A DNA stretch of 64,000 bases from assembly GCA_037349315.1 (NCBI GenBank), contig JBAIAC010000068.1, positions 22,597,001 to 22,661,000 on the forward strand. Direction: 5' to 3'. Shown here piece after piece: positions 53,565-64,000 of this stretch. Source of the stretch: Chelydra serpentina (Eukaryota; Chordata; Testudines; Chelydridae). The translations under genes were made by a program, and so were the position numbers. The stretch's first letter is position 1. Every line of letters starts with the position of its first letter. The notes below the pieces were generated by a model. That model saw only the letters and a program-made list of their open reading frames with translations. It was not told the DNA's origin and did no database searches.

Positions 53565-54508
53565 AAATCCAAACAGTCCAAAGCAGACTGCGAAGAGCTA
53601 CAAAGGGATCTCACAAAATGGGGTGACTGGGCAGATGGAATTCAGTGTCGATAAATGCACATTGGAAAACATAATCCCAACTATAATTAGCTGTTTCAAC
53701 TCAAGAAAGAGATCTTGGAGTCATTGTGGATAGTTCTCTGAAAAAATCCACTCAATGTGCAGCGGCAGTCAAAATTGCTAACAGAATGTTGGGAATCATT
53801 AGGAAAGGGATAGATAATAAGATTGAAAAATGTCATATTGCCTCTATATAAATCCATGGTACACCCACATCTTGAATACAGCGTGCATATCTGATTGCCC
53901 CATCTTAAAAATGATATATTGGAATTGGAAAAGGTACAGAAAAGGGCAACAAAAATGATTAGGGGTATGGAACATCTTCCAAATGAGGATTCGGACTTTT
54001 CAGCTTGGAAAAGAGGTGACTAAAGGGAGATATGACAGAAGTCTATAAAATCATGACTGGAGTGGAGAAAGCAGATAAGGAAGTGTTATTTCCTCCTTCT
54101 CATAACACAAGAATTAGGGGGTCACCAAATGAAATTAATAGGCAGCAAGTTTAAAACAAACAAAAGGAAGTATTCCGTCACACAATGCACAGTCAACCTG
54201 TGGAACTCTTTCCCAGAGAATGTTGTGAATGTCAAGACTATAACATGGTTCAAAAAAGAACTAGAAAAGTTCATGGAGGATAGGTCCATCAATGGCTGTT
54301 AGCCAGGATGGGCTGGGATGCAAAATCATGCTCTGAAGTATCCCTAGCCTCTGTTTGCCAGAAGCTGGGAATGGGCAACAGTGGATGGATCACTTGGTCT
54401 GTTCATTCCCTCTGAAGCACCTGGCATTGACCACTGTTGGAAGACAGGATACTGCACTAGATGGACTGTTGGTCTGACCAAGTATGGCCATTCTTATGTT
54501 CTTATGTT
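53565..54508 (+). mobile_element. CR1 LINE fragment with ORF2 pseudogene
   Basis: It covers the region after the FADD motif to the 3' end. Recognisable pieces in order are AAATGGGGTGACTGGGCAGA (W..WA), GATCTTGGAGTCATTGTGGA (DLGV.VD), AAAGGGCAACAAAAATGATT (RA.KMI), TGGAACTCTTTCCCAGAGAA (WNSLP) and TTCATGGAGGATAGGTCCAT. The frame is broken by stops and shifts. It ends in TTCTTATGTTCTTATGTTC, the octamer-type tail of this CR1 subfamily. It is collinear with the minus-strand copy at 6178-6703. Confidence 0.9.
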
Positions 54509-54555
54509 CCCAGTGCTGCAGAGAAAAGGTAAAGTCTAAAAATTAATTCAATGAA

Positions 54556-54693
54556 ATCATAGAATCATAGAATCTCAGGGTTGGAAGGGACCTCAGGAGG
54601 TCATCTAGTCCAACCCCCTGCTCAAAGCAGGACCAACCCCAACTAGATCATCCCAGCCAGGGCTTTGTCAAGCCTGACCTTAAAAACCTCTAA
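54556..54693 (-). mobile_element. CR1 LINE 3' fragment, young subfamily
   Basis: Nearly identical to the 3' 138 bp of the intact CR1, with two copies of the terminal ATCATAGA repeat. It lies tail to tail with the plus-strand CR1, 47 bases away. Confidence 0.92.
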
Positions 54694-55512
54694 AGCTTTC
54701 CTGTTCACATTGTACTTTGTGACCTCATGAGAGGGTTGTTTGGGGTTTTTTTGTAATCCATACATAGTACTGTTCACTATCAAAACACTGAAGAAGCATC
54801 ATTGTGTTTTGTATGGTACATAACAAAGGTAAAATATTGTACAAATGCTAACTATTATATGAAAAAATAAAACCTAATGTGTGGGTCTTAACTATATGGC
54901 AGCATCCCATTAATGGAGATCTTCTAGACTCGTCTAATCTTCCTTTCAACAATCTCGTCTCAAAATAAGTTCTCATTAGTAAATGTATTTCTTTGATTTA
55001 AATTAAATGGGATTATTTTGAAGACCCTGTCCTTACTCATCACTTTAATCTGAGGACCTTGTACTTTTTTTCAGTCTCCATCAGGAGATCACTTAATGAA
55101 ATGGAGTTTAGATAAAAGAAATGGATTTTTTCCTACTTGGATATTTCTTTTAAAAATAAAAAGGTGCATTTATCCTAATTTGCTTGCACTTCTGCTTTTC
55201 TGACTATTTCTCATGGGAAATTCAGAGAAGGATTTCCTCATACTTTGTTGGATGCAACCATATAATTTAGACTTAGAGCGATGAAGTCTCTGTGGCTTCC
55301 TTAGATAAAAGATGGTCTCTATTTAATTAATTTATCCAAATAATTTTATTAGCACCAGAGACATATGGGCAATTATGAAGGTTATTTTCACCACCTTTTT
55401 TGGTTGTTTGGGGAAAGTTTGGATAAAGACTCTCCTGCCTCCCTGAAAATGAGAACATGCCACAAGAAGGGTTAAATAGGTCACAGGGTTTTGCTTCGAG
55501 AAGGTTTGGTAC
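54694..55512. other. Unassigned sequence
   Basis: AT-rich; nothing recognised. Confidence 0.35.
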
Positions 55513-55516
55513 CTAT

Positions 55517-56127
55517 TGTGACAAAGTTCCTCCTCTACCTCGGTGGGTCCTGCGCTTATTGGCGGATTCTGCTTGCCTCAGAGATCTTCCCCTCTAGTAG
55601 ACTCCACAGTCCAAGTTAACTCCTCCTGTGTCTGATCAGGAGTTGGGAGTTTTGGGGGGAACCCGGGCCCACCCTCTACTCCAGGTTCCAGCCCAGGGCC
55701 CTGTGGACTGCAGCTGTTTAGAGTGCCTCCTGGAACAACTGCACAATAGCTACAACTCCCTGGGCTACTTCCCCATGGACTCCTCCCAACACCTTCTTTA
55801 TCCTCACCACAGGATCTTCCAGCAGTACGCCCTCTCAGCTCCTAGTGCCTCTTGCTCCCAGCTCCTCACATGCAACCTCCTTCCACAGCTCCTGACATGC
55901 GTGCCTCACTGACTCACTGGGAGGCTTTTGACTAGTTTCAGCCAGCCCCTGATTGGCTGCAGGTGTCTCAATCAACCTCCCTGCCTTCTGGAAAGTTCTT
56001 AATTGGCCCCAGGTGTCTTGATTAACCTGGAGCAACTGCCATAAGGTATCAGGGATTTGTTTAGCCTGGGGCTAACATACTGGTTCCTTACCACTTTCCT
56101 ATAGCCCTCTGGCCTTGCCCCGTCACA
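55517..56127 (-). mobile_element. Solo LTR with 4-bp target duplication
   Basis: It starts TGTGACAAAGTTCC and ends GCCCCGTCACA, a 6-bp inverted terminus TGTGAC/GTCACA with TG...CA ends. CTAT flanks both sides (55513-55516 and 56128-56131). Minus-strand orientation is suggested by CCAAT boxes on that strand (complement of GATTGG at 55951-55956). It is 611 bp long with no internal genes. Confidence 0.75.
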
Positions 56128-56131
56128 CTAT

Positions 56132-56504
56132 GCTTACTGGAAGAGTCCAATGGCCTGGTCGGAGTCTCACAGGTTTGGATAGTTCAGGTAAACTTCCAAA
56201 TGCTCATTGGCTACTTGTTCTATTGGGTGACCTGACTATAGGCAACAAGGTTCCGAGTTGCCTAAATTTCCACAATCGTATTTCTAAGTAGGTGCTATCA
56301 CACTGAAATAAAAGACTTATATCCACTGATGATGCTGACAAGTGGGACATGGTGACCTTGGAAGCTGAGATGATATTTTTAATAAGTGATTTTTTTTTAA
56401 AAGAATGACGGTTCATAGGTAATGACCAAAAATATATGCAATCAGCTCTGTTAAATGAGCTGCAGGCCACACTTCAGTTTCTAGGGGAGAAGAACTAGAT
56501 ATTA
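56132..56504. other. Unassigned sequence
   Basis: Nothing recognised. Confidence 0.3.
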
Positions 56505-56620
56505 GTATTTACTTGTATTGCAGTAGCGCTTAGAAGCCCCAGTCATGGACCATGACCCTGTTGTCCTAGGAGCTGTACAAGCACATAACACAAAGATGAC
56601 TGGCACCCTTGTCACATTCA
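56505..56620 (-). mobile_element. CORE-SINE-type tail, reversed
   Basis: TTGTATTGCAGTAGCGCTTA, then GAAGCCCCAGTCATGGACCA and AGGAGCTGTACAAGCAC, is the reverse complement of the tail at 12890-13016 and 13582. Confidence 0.7.
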
Positions 56621-58514
56621 GCCTCAGCAGAGACGCCAAAGATTGAATGGACGTGAAGAATGAATCACCCCAAGTGGTCATCCCTCGAGGTCATCGTGAA
56701 AGCATGTTGCTGTACTGTGAGGAAAGCTTACAATGGTATTATCCATGTTGTCCCTGTTCTATGGTTAAATACTAGCACGCTTCACTTTCCAGAGATGTCA
56801 ATCCAGCTCCTTCCACTGTAGCTAAACTAGAATAAAAAAAATATAAAAAAGCCAGAACTTGCTATTGAGTTAATTTTCACACACAAAGCTAAAGAAAAAC
56901 TCCTCTGTCTGTATCTCTTTACATAGCTGACACATAGCTAGATAGATTTAACACATAGAACTCTGCCAATGTGGTTTGATGTAGTGGATGAAAAGTCCAG
57001 GCATTTGGTCAAGTAACTGAAATTAAAGACCAGCCACTTGATCAGCACCTAGGTGAGATTCTCCAGTCTGACCCAGCTGTGGTTGGCATGTGACCAGAGG
57101 AGAGCAGACTGGCTATATTTGGCACCAGTTCTAGCTCATTCTCACATCATAAGAGACAATCCCTGCCACAAGATTTTATAAGCTAATTTTTAAACCAGAT
57201 TCAACAAGTGCATGCAGTAATGATGACCACCTTTTTTACACAGACTACATGTGGACATAATTTGAAGGGACCAAGGTTTGGGGTGACTTTTTAAATAAAT
57301 GAACATATCAACAGCGGGTCTCCAGCTTGCCTGCCTCAGATGTGATTCATCCCTACGGAAGGGCAAAGTGTTTCCACTGCAGTCTACACCCAAGGAGGCC
57401 AGGCATAGTCTTCATTCCCTTTGGTGGCTCCATAGTAGCTTCATCAGAGGGGGCTACAAAGGGGCTGCATAGAGGGGGACATTCACATTCAGCCCTATGC
57501 AAAGGGCCCACCTGCCACTCAAAACAGAGCGTGAGTGATGCTTCGGCTTTGTGCAGGCCCTCTGCATGGGATGTATTTAAGCACGAGTCAACAAATTGCC
57601 CTGCTGCCTTAATCATGCATCCTTGCTGGTGGCCTGTGGGGTATGGGTCTGCATGCCCGGGCATCAGGCAGCATGTAGCTTCTTTACTCTAGGCTGACAC
57701 CGAAGGCCCTACACCCTGCTTTATCTAGCCCATTAACAATAATGTTTAATGGAACTGTAACAGCTTAGAAGACAGTGCTTTATCACTTTTCCCCAAAGGC
57801 ATTTGGCATGGAAAAATATAAGCAAAATGTGATCTTTGGCTCACTCTGGGGTCTAATGAGCATTATGAAAACCTGTGAAACGTATTTGCCTTGTGATAAG
57901 CAAACGAACACTCCTTTTCAATATTATTACCGAGTTACTTCCTGAGAGCAATTATTTCTTACTAATTCTATACAACAGACAGATTTTTCAGTGGCAAGCA
58001 TAGCCGATTTATCTTTGTTTTATGTTAAGGATTGCAGCAGGTTTAAAGACTGGTTTATTTTGGCTGTATTAATATGGGCAACATCACTTGGTCTAATGAC
58101 TAAGTATTCATTACTGGCTATAAATTACTCTTTCTTTGCTCTAGATAATAACAGATATTTTTTCACCCCGCTATATGTGAATTATGAAAGATAGTTATTT
58201 CTTTAATCTCCAGCATATCTTGCTATGAAAGGGTTTATGCATTTAATTCTCCTGGTTCAGGGAAGAGATCTTTTTAAGACAAACTAGGATGAATGAATAT
58301 CTGCTGTCAGAAATCTCTTGTTTTTAACATACTTTTATAAGAAAAAATAAAATCAGATCTATATTTTGCCTTATTGTCTTAAAAGTAAAATTCAAGAGGA
58401 TGTACAAATATATTTGAAAGAGACAATGAAAACAATAATATATATAGATTCAGTATCCACTTCTGAAAAGAGCAGATAGACTTTGCCTTTTCCCCCTTTC
58501 TTTTTTTGCAAAGA
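56621..58514. other. Unassigned sequence
   Basis: No gene or repeat was recognised. The frames at 57327-57692 (+) and 57353-57664 (-) overlap antiparallel and lack domains. Confidence 0.35.
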
Positions 58515-58720
58515 TAGCCTTCATGTTAAGGCATTAGACTAGGCTGCAGAAGACCCTGGGTTCAGTTCCTGGTTTCCAGTGTGATGTTGGGCAAGTCATA
58601 TATTCTCTGTGCCTCAATTTTCCATAATTAAAATTGAGATAATAATACTTCCGTACTTCACAGGGATGTTATGAGTTTGAATTCATTAACATTTGTGAGG
58701 TGTTTAATTATTGCCTATAT
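58515..58720 (+). mobile_element. MIR SINE
   Basis: A tRNA-like head (TGTTAAGGCATTAGACTAGG, then ACCCTGGGTTCAGTTCCTGG) and the core (TGTGATGTTGGGCAAGTCAT, TCTCTGTGCCTCAATTTTCC) are followed by a 3' part (GAGATAATAATACTTCC, CACAGGGATGTTATGAGTTT). All three parts are in order over about 200 bp. Confidence 0.85.
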
Positions 58721-59176
58721 GAGTGGTTGGATAGCTATTGTCAACAAGTTCAAGATGACATTTTGGCAATGGATTTTTTTTATTATTATAGCAGATGAAA
58801 TGTTCAGGTTTTTGTGTGCTATGACTTGACGTATATCCAGAAATGCATCCTGATGCTGCTTTCTGGCTTGTGCCCCATGATAGTGTCCATTCTTTTTCTT
58901 ACCTGAAAAATGAATTTGTCCTTTTTAGAATCACATATCTTCACCCCTGGGCAGAATCCCTCAGTGACAAGGCATCATTCACAGTTTTTTCCCCAGGACT
59001 CTAATGCCTGGGAAAGTAAGGGGTCTTGGCCTGAACAGCCTTGATGTTCAAAAAACATGTAGAGTCCATCCGTGGTTTACCTACGTTCCTCCAGTTTGAT
59101 GCTGCCTTTGAGACACAGGCTCACACCAGCCAATCATTTTGAAAATAAAATAATATATAAGAGATTGTTACAGAAG
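58721..59176. other. Unassigned sequence
   Basis: Nothing recognised. Confidence 0.3.
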
Positions 59177-59283
59177 ACATAAGAACAACCATACTGCGTC
59201 AGACCAATGGTCCACCTAGCCCAGTATGCTGTTTTCCGACAGTGGCCAATGCCAGTTGCGTCAGAGGGAATGAACAGAACCTA
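59177..59283 (-). mobile_element. CR1 LINE 3'-terminal fragment
   Basis: ACATAAGAACAACCATACTG, then CAGACCAATGGTCCACCTAG and CAGTGGCCAATGCCAG, is the reversed 3' end of the same CR1 subfamily as 6178-6703 and 53565-54508. Confidence 0.85.
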
Positions 59284-60533
59284 ACAACGACTGTAAATTC
59301 ACTACTTTAGCTCCACACCAAGGACTGTCCCTTGAACATGGAGGTTAATTGATGCAGCTAGTCTTAACATGACATGCCCATTCTAGAATTCAAAGAAGAC
59401 TGTTATGCAAATACTGTAGGTAACATACTGTTCTATTAAAATTCCAGATGTCAGCTTTGCTAAAGGAAGCCATCGACACTTCACGATTTTGTAAAAAACA
59501 TTTTTCTTGCAGATTCATTTAAGATGCAACATCATGTTGCCCTTTGTGACAGGTAACGCAATATTACATTGAGTATAAATACATCAAAACTAGATGTACT
59601 TGCTTGAATTACTAGGACCCCTTATGGCATTTCAGGGGAAAATATGCCAAAATCCATGGCTAACTAATGTCTCTGGTTACTCCAACATTGCACCTCTGCT
59701 GTCCTCTTATACCTGGGGTAAATGAGTAAAACTTAAAGAAATGTAAAGTTTGTGTGTGTTGGGTAGCTCACAAAGAGTTTCCCCTCCCCACTTTCTCATC
59801 CCATGAGAAGGCCAGTCACAATTGCACATCCTGTGCTCGGGTGAAATGGAACCCCAAGTTGGACAAGGCCAATGCACCACTCCCCTGTACTGACCTGCTG
59901 AATGGGACCAGCCTGTAGCACGTGAAGATGCTCAAAGACATTCTGCCTCCATGAGGTAGCATAGAGCTCTCCCTGGGGCAACTCAGTCCCATACCAAACC
60001 AAACACACGCTGGTGACTCCCAGCTGTGATTCAGCCAAGAAAGGTTTAAGTATAAATTCTGCTGGCTTAAAACCTCAACTACTTTCTGTCCAAAACTGAT
60101 TTTCTCTCTCAGTGAAAAGGAAAGCATGAATTAGATAAATATAGCTGTCCTTAAGCCAATGATAACCTGACAAAATGAATTTGCTAATAGATAACCAGTA
60201 TGTTTGGTTTGCTGCTTGCCTTTGGGTGGACACCTGTAATTAGTAGGAAGATATCTGTTTCGGGACTAATGTATTCCCCTAGGAAATAAGAAAAATGCAG
60301 TTAAAAATGATGGATCTCTTTTAGGATTGGTGCAAATGGTTTGAACTGTAATACTTAAACTTGATGATTTATACTAGCAGAATACTGAAGCTGCATAAAA
60401 TGAACCCCGTTTTGAACCTATTTTTTTAGCAACTGAAATTATAAATATGAAAGTCTTCATAATCCACTAGGTGTCTCTTCTCAGAGTTTTGGAAGTACCC
60501 TTGTTTTTCCATCAACTTTATTAGTACTACTAC
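59284..60533. other. Unassigned sequence
   Basis: Nothing recognised. Confidence 0.3.
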
Positions 60534-60580
60534 TTATTATTTATTATTAATTATTATTATTATTATTATTATTATTATTT
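60534..60580. repeat. (ATT)n microsatellite
   Basis: An ATT-rich run of about 47 bases with ten or more consecutive units near its 3' end. Confidence 0.92.
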
Positions 60581-63500
60581 GCAGTGTGGTAAGAGAGAAT
60601 GTTCTGCTTCTTTGTTAATCCATTAGCTCTTGAAAAGTAATATATGAAGGGGATTAAATAAAATATGGGGAATAAGTTACAGACATTCAAAATATATGGG
60701 ACATAAGACCAGGTCCTCAGCTTGTGTATATTGGCATAGCCCCACTGAAGCCAATTGAATTACACCTCTTTACATCCACTGAGGATCTGACTCTCCCAAC
60801 TTTGGCTTTGGGTGTGTCTGGATGTACTTAAATGTGGGGATGTAATTTGCAATTGAGGCAAGTCAAATACACTACTAGCCCCACAATAGGGTCCAATATC
60901 TGTGTTTGTGCAAAATGTGCACTAGCACCTATTTATGCAAAAGTTGCAAGTGGCCATTTTCTGCATGTGCATGTGAAGTTCCTAGTCATAGAGAGTTGTG
61001 AGTACAAATTGTTCAGCTGAGTTTGTACATTGGAACAATAAAAAGAAATTGGTTATCTTAGTATTGTAACTTAAACGTCTTATGGGACCAGAATTCACTC
61101 TAGCTGATTTCATATGTTGAATGGATTCAACAATTATCCTGTTGTGACCATTGAAAAAAGCTTTATGTACAACAAACAGGATCATGTAGAATATCTTGAA
61201 CCATTACAGGAAACTTTCTACAATGATCTGAAGGGTACAAATGGCGAGGCTGATTCTAATCTCACACTGGTTTTACTTTGGTGCACCTCCATTGACTTTA
61301 AAGGAAGTGCATCTGATTTACACCAAGTGAAGATGATCTGAATCAGGCACAATAATGATGGGGAACAGAACAATTATTTTAGCTAACCCATGGGAATGCA
61401 ATGCATAATGGAATAACGGTTCTAATGTAGGGCCAGTTCTGATACCCTGACTTACACTGACCAGTACCTTACTCCTTGAGTATTCACATTGAATAAGGAA
61501 CTACTCTTCAAAGTGAGTGAGAGCATCGGAATCTGAATCAGAGGTGACAGAGAGCTCTTGAACTGTCTTGTCTGGTCTCCTGCATCTAGGAATATAGGAA
61601 GGAACCTATACTGCTATTTCCATAATTGCATTTAACTTCTCCTTGAGCGTCTCTTGTGACTGCCTTATAACTGTCTCCCTAGATAAACTGTTCCAAAGAC
61701 TGACTTGGAACTCTTTTACTTAGAGCATGGAAAACTCTGAGAAACACTATAATTAGACAAAAATCCCAGTCTTTAATGGGTGTAAATCAGTGGAGCTACC
61801 CCAATTCTCATCAGCTGAAGGTCTAGCCCTATTAGTTTACATTCATGAGGGTGACCACATGGAGAGCTTTTCTGCCATTTTGCATCCCGCTGATATATTG
61901 CTCAATACATTGTCAAAGGACCATTCCCATGATAATGTATTGCTGTGCTTATGCCATTAAAGTGACTTTGCCTGCGGACACATTTAAGCAATTCATCTTT
62001 AGACAGATGAACTGTAACAGCAATGGCCTCCACACCTGTCGTATGAAGAAGACTACGGAGAAGAATGAGAGACGGATAGAAGGGAAGGACAGTGGACGAA
62101 TCTGTGCAGCTATCAAGCTGGATATGGAATAAAGGGAGAAGTTACAAAGAGATGCATGGGAAGTGACTTTAAAAGGAAAGTTAGATTAGGAGTATCATAG
62201 GATGTCATAAAAAGATCATACAGGCACTTTTCTCTAGTGAGGTGAGCTTAGGTGAGGCTAACATCTCGAGGTTCTATGGAAAACTTCTGCCTATATTAAA
62301 GTGGTAGACATGAGATGTGTTCTGCATGACTGAAGAAATGTTTGATATGAGAGCTCTATTGAGACTAAGCTAATGCACTCAACTGTTACCCCAGGAGACT
62401 GGGGTTCACATCTGGCTCAGATGAACTCAGTTTGGCATTGCAGACTACTTTTCTCTGGTGAGTTTGTCTGCATCATGAAACTGCTGTGCAGCACAGCAGT
62501 TGAAAGCAATTAACAGTCTCTGTTCGCCAGAGGTCTGAGACGGAAGCAGCAAAGGAGCTGCTTGGTGCTGGATTTAAGTGCATTGGTGGAGATGAGTGGG
62601 AGATGCTTGCAAATGCACTACTCAAGTTGTTCTTGCAAGTGTTATCAATGTTCTACTTTGAGAACTGACAGTTCTCTCTCAACATTTAAGGAAGAGCGAA
62701 AAGGAGAGCTTCCCTTAAAGTGTTAACATTTAGCAGTGGTCTGAGCAAAGAAAGCATTCAGGTGGCCTGTTATTTTTCCATTAGGACTCCCTTCTAATGG
62801 TTGGGGAGTCAGACGGATGAGAACAAGAGCACTAAGCCTATCAGTAATATGTTTAGCCTTGCCTTACCTGTATGTATTTTGTGAATGTCTTTTTCCTTTC
62901 CTTTCCTAAAAGAACCTTAGGTGACCTATATTCTGTAGATTAGACCTGTTAGCCCAGAGAAAACATCACCAAGACCCACATTGTGTGATGCCCCTTATAG
63001 AAACATACTACAGTAGACTACAGACCTACTTCACACTAAGGATTTTGGCCACTGCTGTATAATATTACTCAATTTTAAAATAAGAACCCTGAGCTAGATT
63101 TTTTTTTGTCTGCTTAATTGAAGTATGAGACACAGGGCTTAATTCTCATCTCACATCAGTGTAAATCAAAAGTAAATCCACTGAAGTTGATAGAGTTATG
63201 CCACTGTCAAACGAATGCCAGTTCAAAATTAGGGCTTAATGTTCACCATGTCTCATTTAAACATACATACACGCTCACTTCCTCATCTTGGTTCCACTTC
63301 CTCTTTTCTGCCAGAGAAGAGTAGTTTGTGAGAAGCTATTTTTCACCAGCTGTTTATTAACGAGAAAGGGACTCATTACAACTGTTGTAAACTACCTGTA
63401 CGGTGTGAACTCCAGGGAAACAGCTAGCGCTCGACAGCCTTTCATCCGAACAGACTTTAGTATTCTGCGGAGTTCATACACTGAGCAAGCTGCTGCACAA

Positions 63501-63689
63501 GAAGAGGTTAAAAACAAACAATCTGGAACCATTTCACTGAGAAAGGAAAAGTGCACCAGGAGGTAACGTATGGGAATGTGATATAACGGTTGGTATTTGA
63601 AGGTCATTCGGGTTCTCCTGTTTATCCCTGTCCATACTACATATAAAATCTGGATACAACAATTTGCCCTTTAATGCAATATTCTGGAT
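60581..63689. other. Unassigned sequence
   Basis: Copies of the dispersed near-palindrome are at 60741-60758, 61288-61305 and 63178-63193. The 95-codon frame 61845-62132 and the 92-codon frame 63288-63566 have no domain. The latter ends just after an AG/GTAACG splice-like site, which is not enough to call an exon. Confidence 0.35.
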
Positions 63690-64000
63690 AACTAGCCTGT
63701 GTAACTCACTGCTACAGGAAAGTATTGGGCCAAGGAGTTTAGTAGATTTTAAGAAAAGGATTAGACCTTGATGTAAACAAGAATAGCAACAGCTATTGTA
63801 ATAGCTAGAATGCAATTATGATGGCTATCCATCCTCATTTTCACAGTATAGTGTGATCAGCTAAGGTCAGGAAGAATTGTGCCCTAGTGTACTATATTGC
63901 ATAATTAGATTCATTATGGTGGTTTTACACCTTTCTCTAAAGCATCTAGCATTGGCCACTGTCAGAGTCAGGGAATTACATTAGATGGTCCATTGATCTG
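63690..64000 (+). mobile_element. CR1/L3-like LINE 3' fragment, running off the window
   Basis: GTGTAACTCACTGCTACAGG, then AGGAGTTTAGTAGATTTTAA and GGATTAGACC, corresponds to the ORF2 C-terminus. CTAAAGCATCTAGCATTGGC, then CACTGTCAGAGTCAGGGAAT and TTAGATGGTCCATTGATCTG, is the 3' untranslated region. It continues past the right edge. Confidence 0.75.

Noticed and set aside
61845..62132. A 95-codon ATG-started frame.
   Set aside because: No recognisable domain, signal peptide or splice context; within chance for AT-rich DNA of this length.
62360..62440. tRNA-like words (GGGGTTCACATCTGGC) as a tRNA gene or SINE.
   Set aside because: No A box at the right distance, no acceptor stem and no family tail.
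63288..63566. A 92-codon frame ending next to AG/GTAACG as a first exon.
   Set aside because: No start context, no domain and only one splice-like site. I kept only a remark in the gap entry.
1..64000. A bacterial-type operon, phage, toxin-antitoxin or defence system.
   Set aside because: CR1, MIR, hAT and LTR content shows vertebrate nuclear DNA. No clustered long prokaryotic frames or ribosome-binding sites exist.

Overview
This is vertebrate nuclear DNA with no recognisable complete host gene. It is moderately AT-rich with GC-rich islands that are mostly transposable elements. The content points to a turtle, with a crocodilian as the less likely alternative. The evidence is a CR1 LINE family in many copies and several ages, a tRNA-derived SINE with a CR1-like tail (the turtle Cry I type), MIR/CORE-SINE relatives, many hAT and Harbinger-like non-autonomous DNA transposons with intact target duplications, and solo LTRs. 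The species call is inference from repeat content.

Layout. 1-5.3 kb: mostly unrecognised sequence, a Cry-type SINE (416-650) and an LTR-like element (3630-4681). 5.3-13.9 kb: a GC-rich inverted-repeat element, CR1 fragments, a solo LTR (8271-8956), MIR-like SINEs and a split SINE. 15.9-20 kb: a nest of insertions (hAT 15914-16423 carrying a smaller transposon; a CR1 tail cut by a Harbinger-like MITE; a MITE cut by a CR1; hAT 19426-20020). 20-33.5 kb: mostly single-copy-looking sequence, one possible small host exon (21338-21408), a pogo/mariner-like MITE (23070-23262) and a decayed retroelement tail (about 28150-28920). 33523-39080: a long CR1 LINE on the minus strand with both reading frames intact. 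39-64 kb: solo LTRs, hAT elements, a short retroposon family (43853-44036 and a fold-back copy 49102-49433), old CR1 fragments, SINE tails and a microsatellite.

The most informative object is the CR1. ORF1 (zinc ribbon, coiled coil, SGNH esterase) and ORF2 (AP endonuclease plus reverse transcriptase) are both uninterrupted. ORF2 has no AUG before its endonuclease domain. It lies in the -1 frame relative to ORF1, and the last two sense codons of ORF1 form a canonical slippery heptamer (T TTA AAC) directly before the TAG stop. This suggests that ORF2 is made as an ORF1-ORF2 fusion by programmed -1 frameshifting. Upstream of ORF1 lie four near-identical 284-bp monomers plus a 40-bp partial one. 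Each monomer carries a GC box, a TATA-like palindrome, a CTCF-like core and splice-site-like signals, which resembles the monomeric promoters of rodent L1.

A second notable object is the short retroposon family at 43.9 and 49.1 kb. Its minus strand contains a hammerhead-ribozyme-like core, and one copy is a large snap-back palindrome flanked by a perfect 13-bp target duplication.
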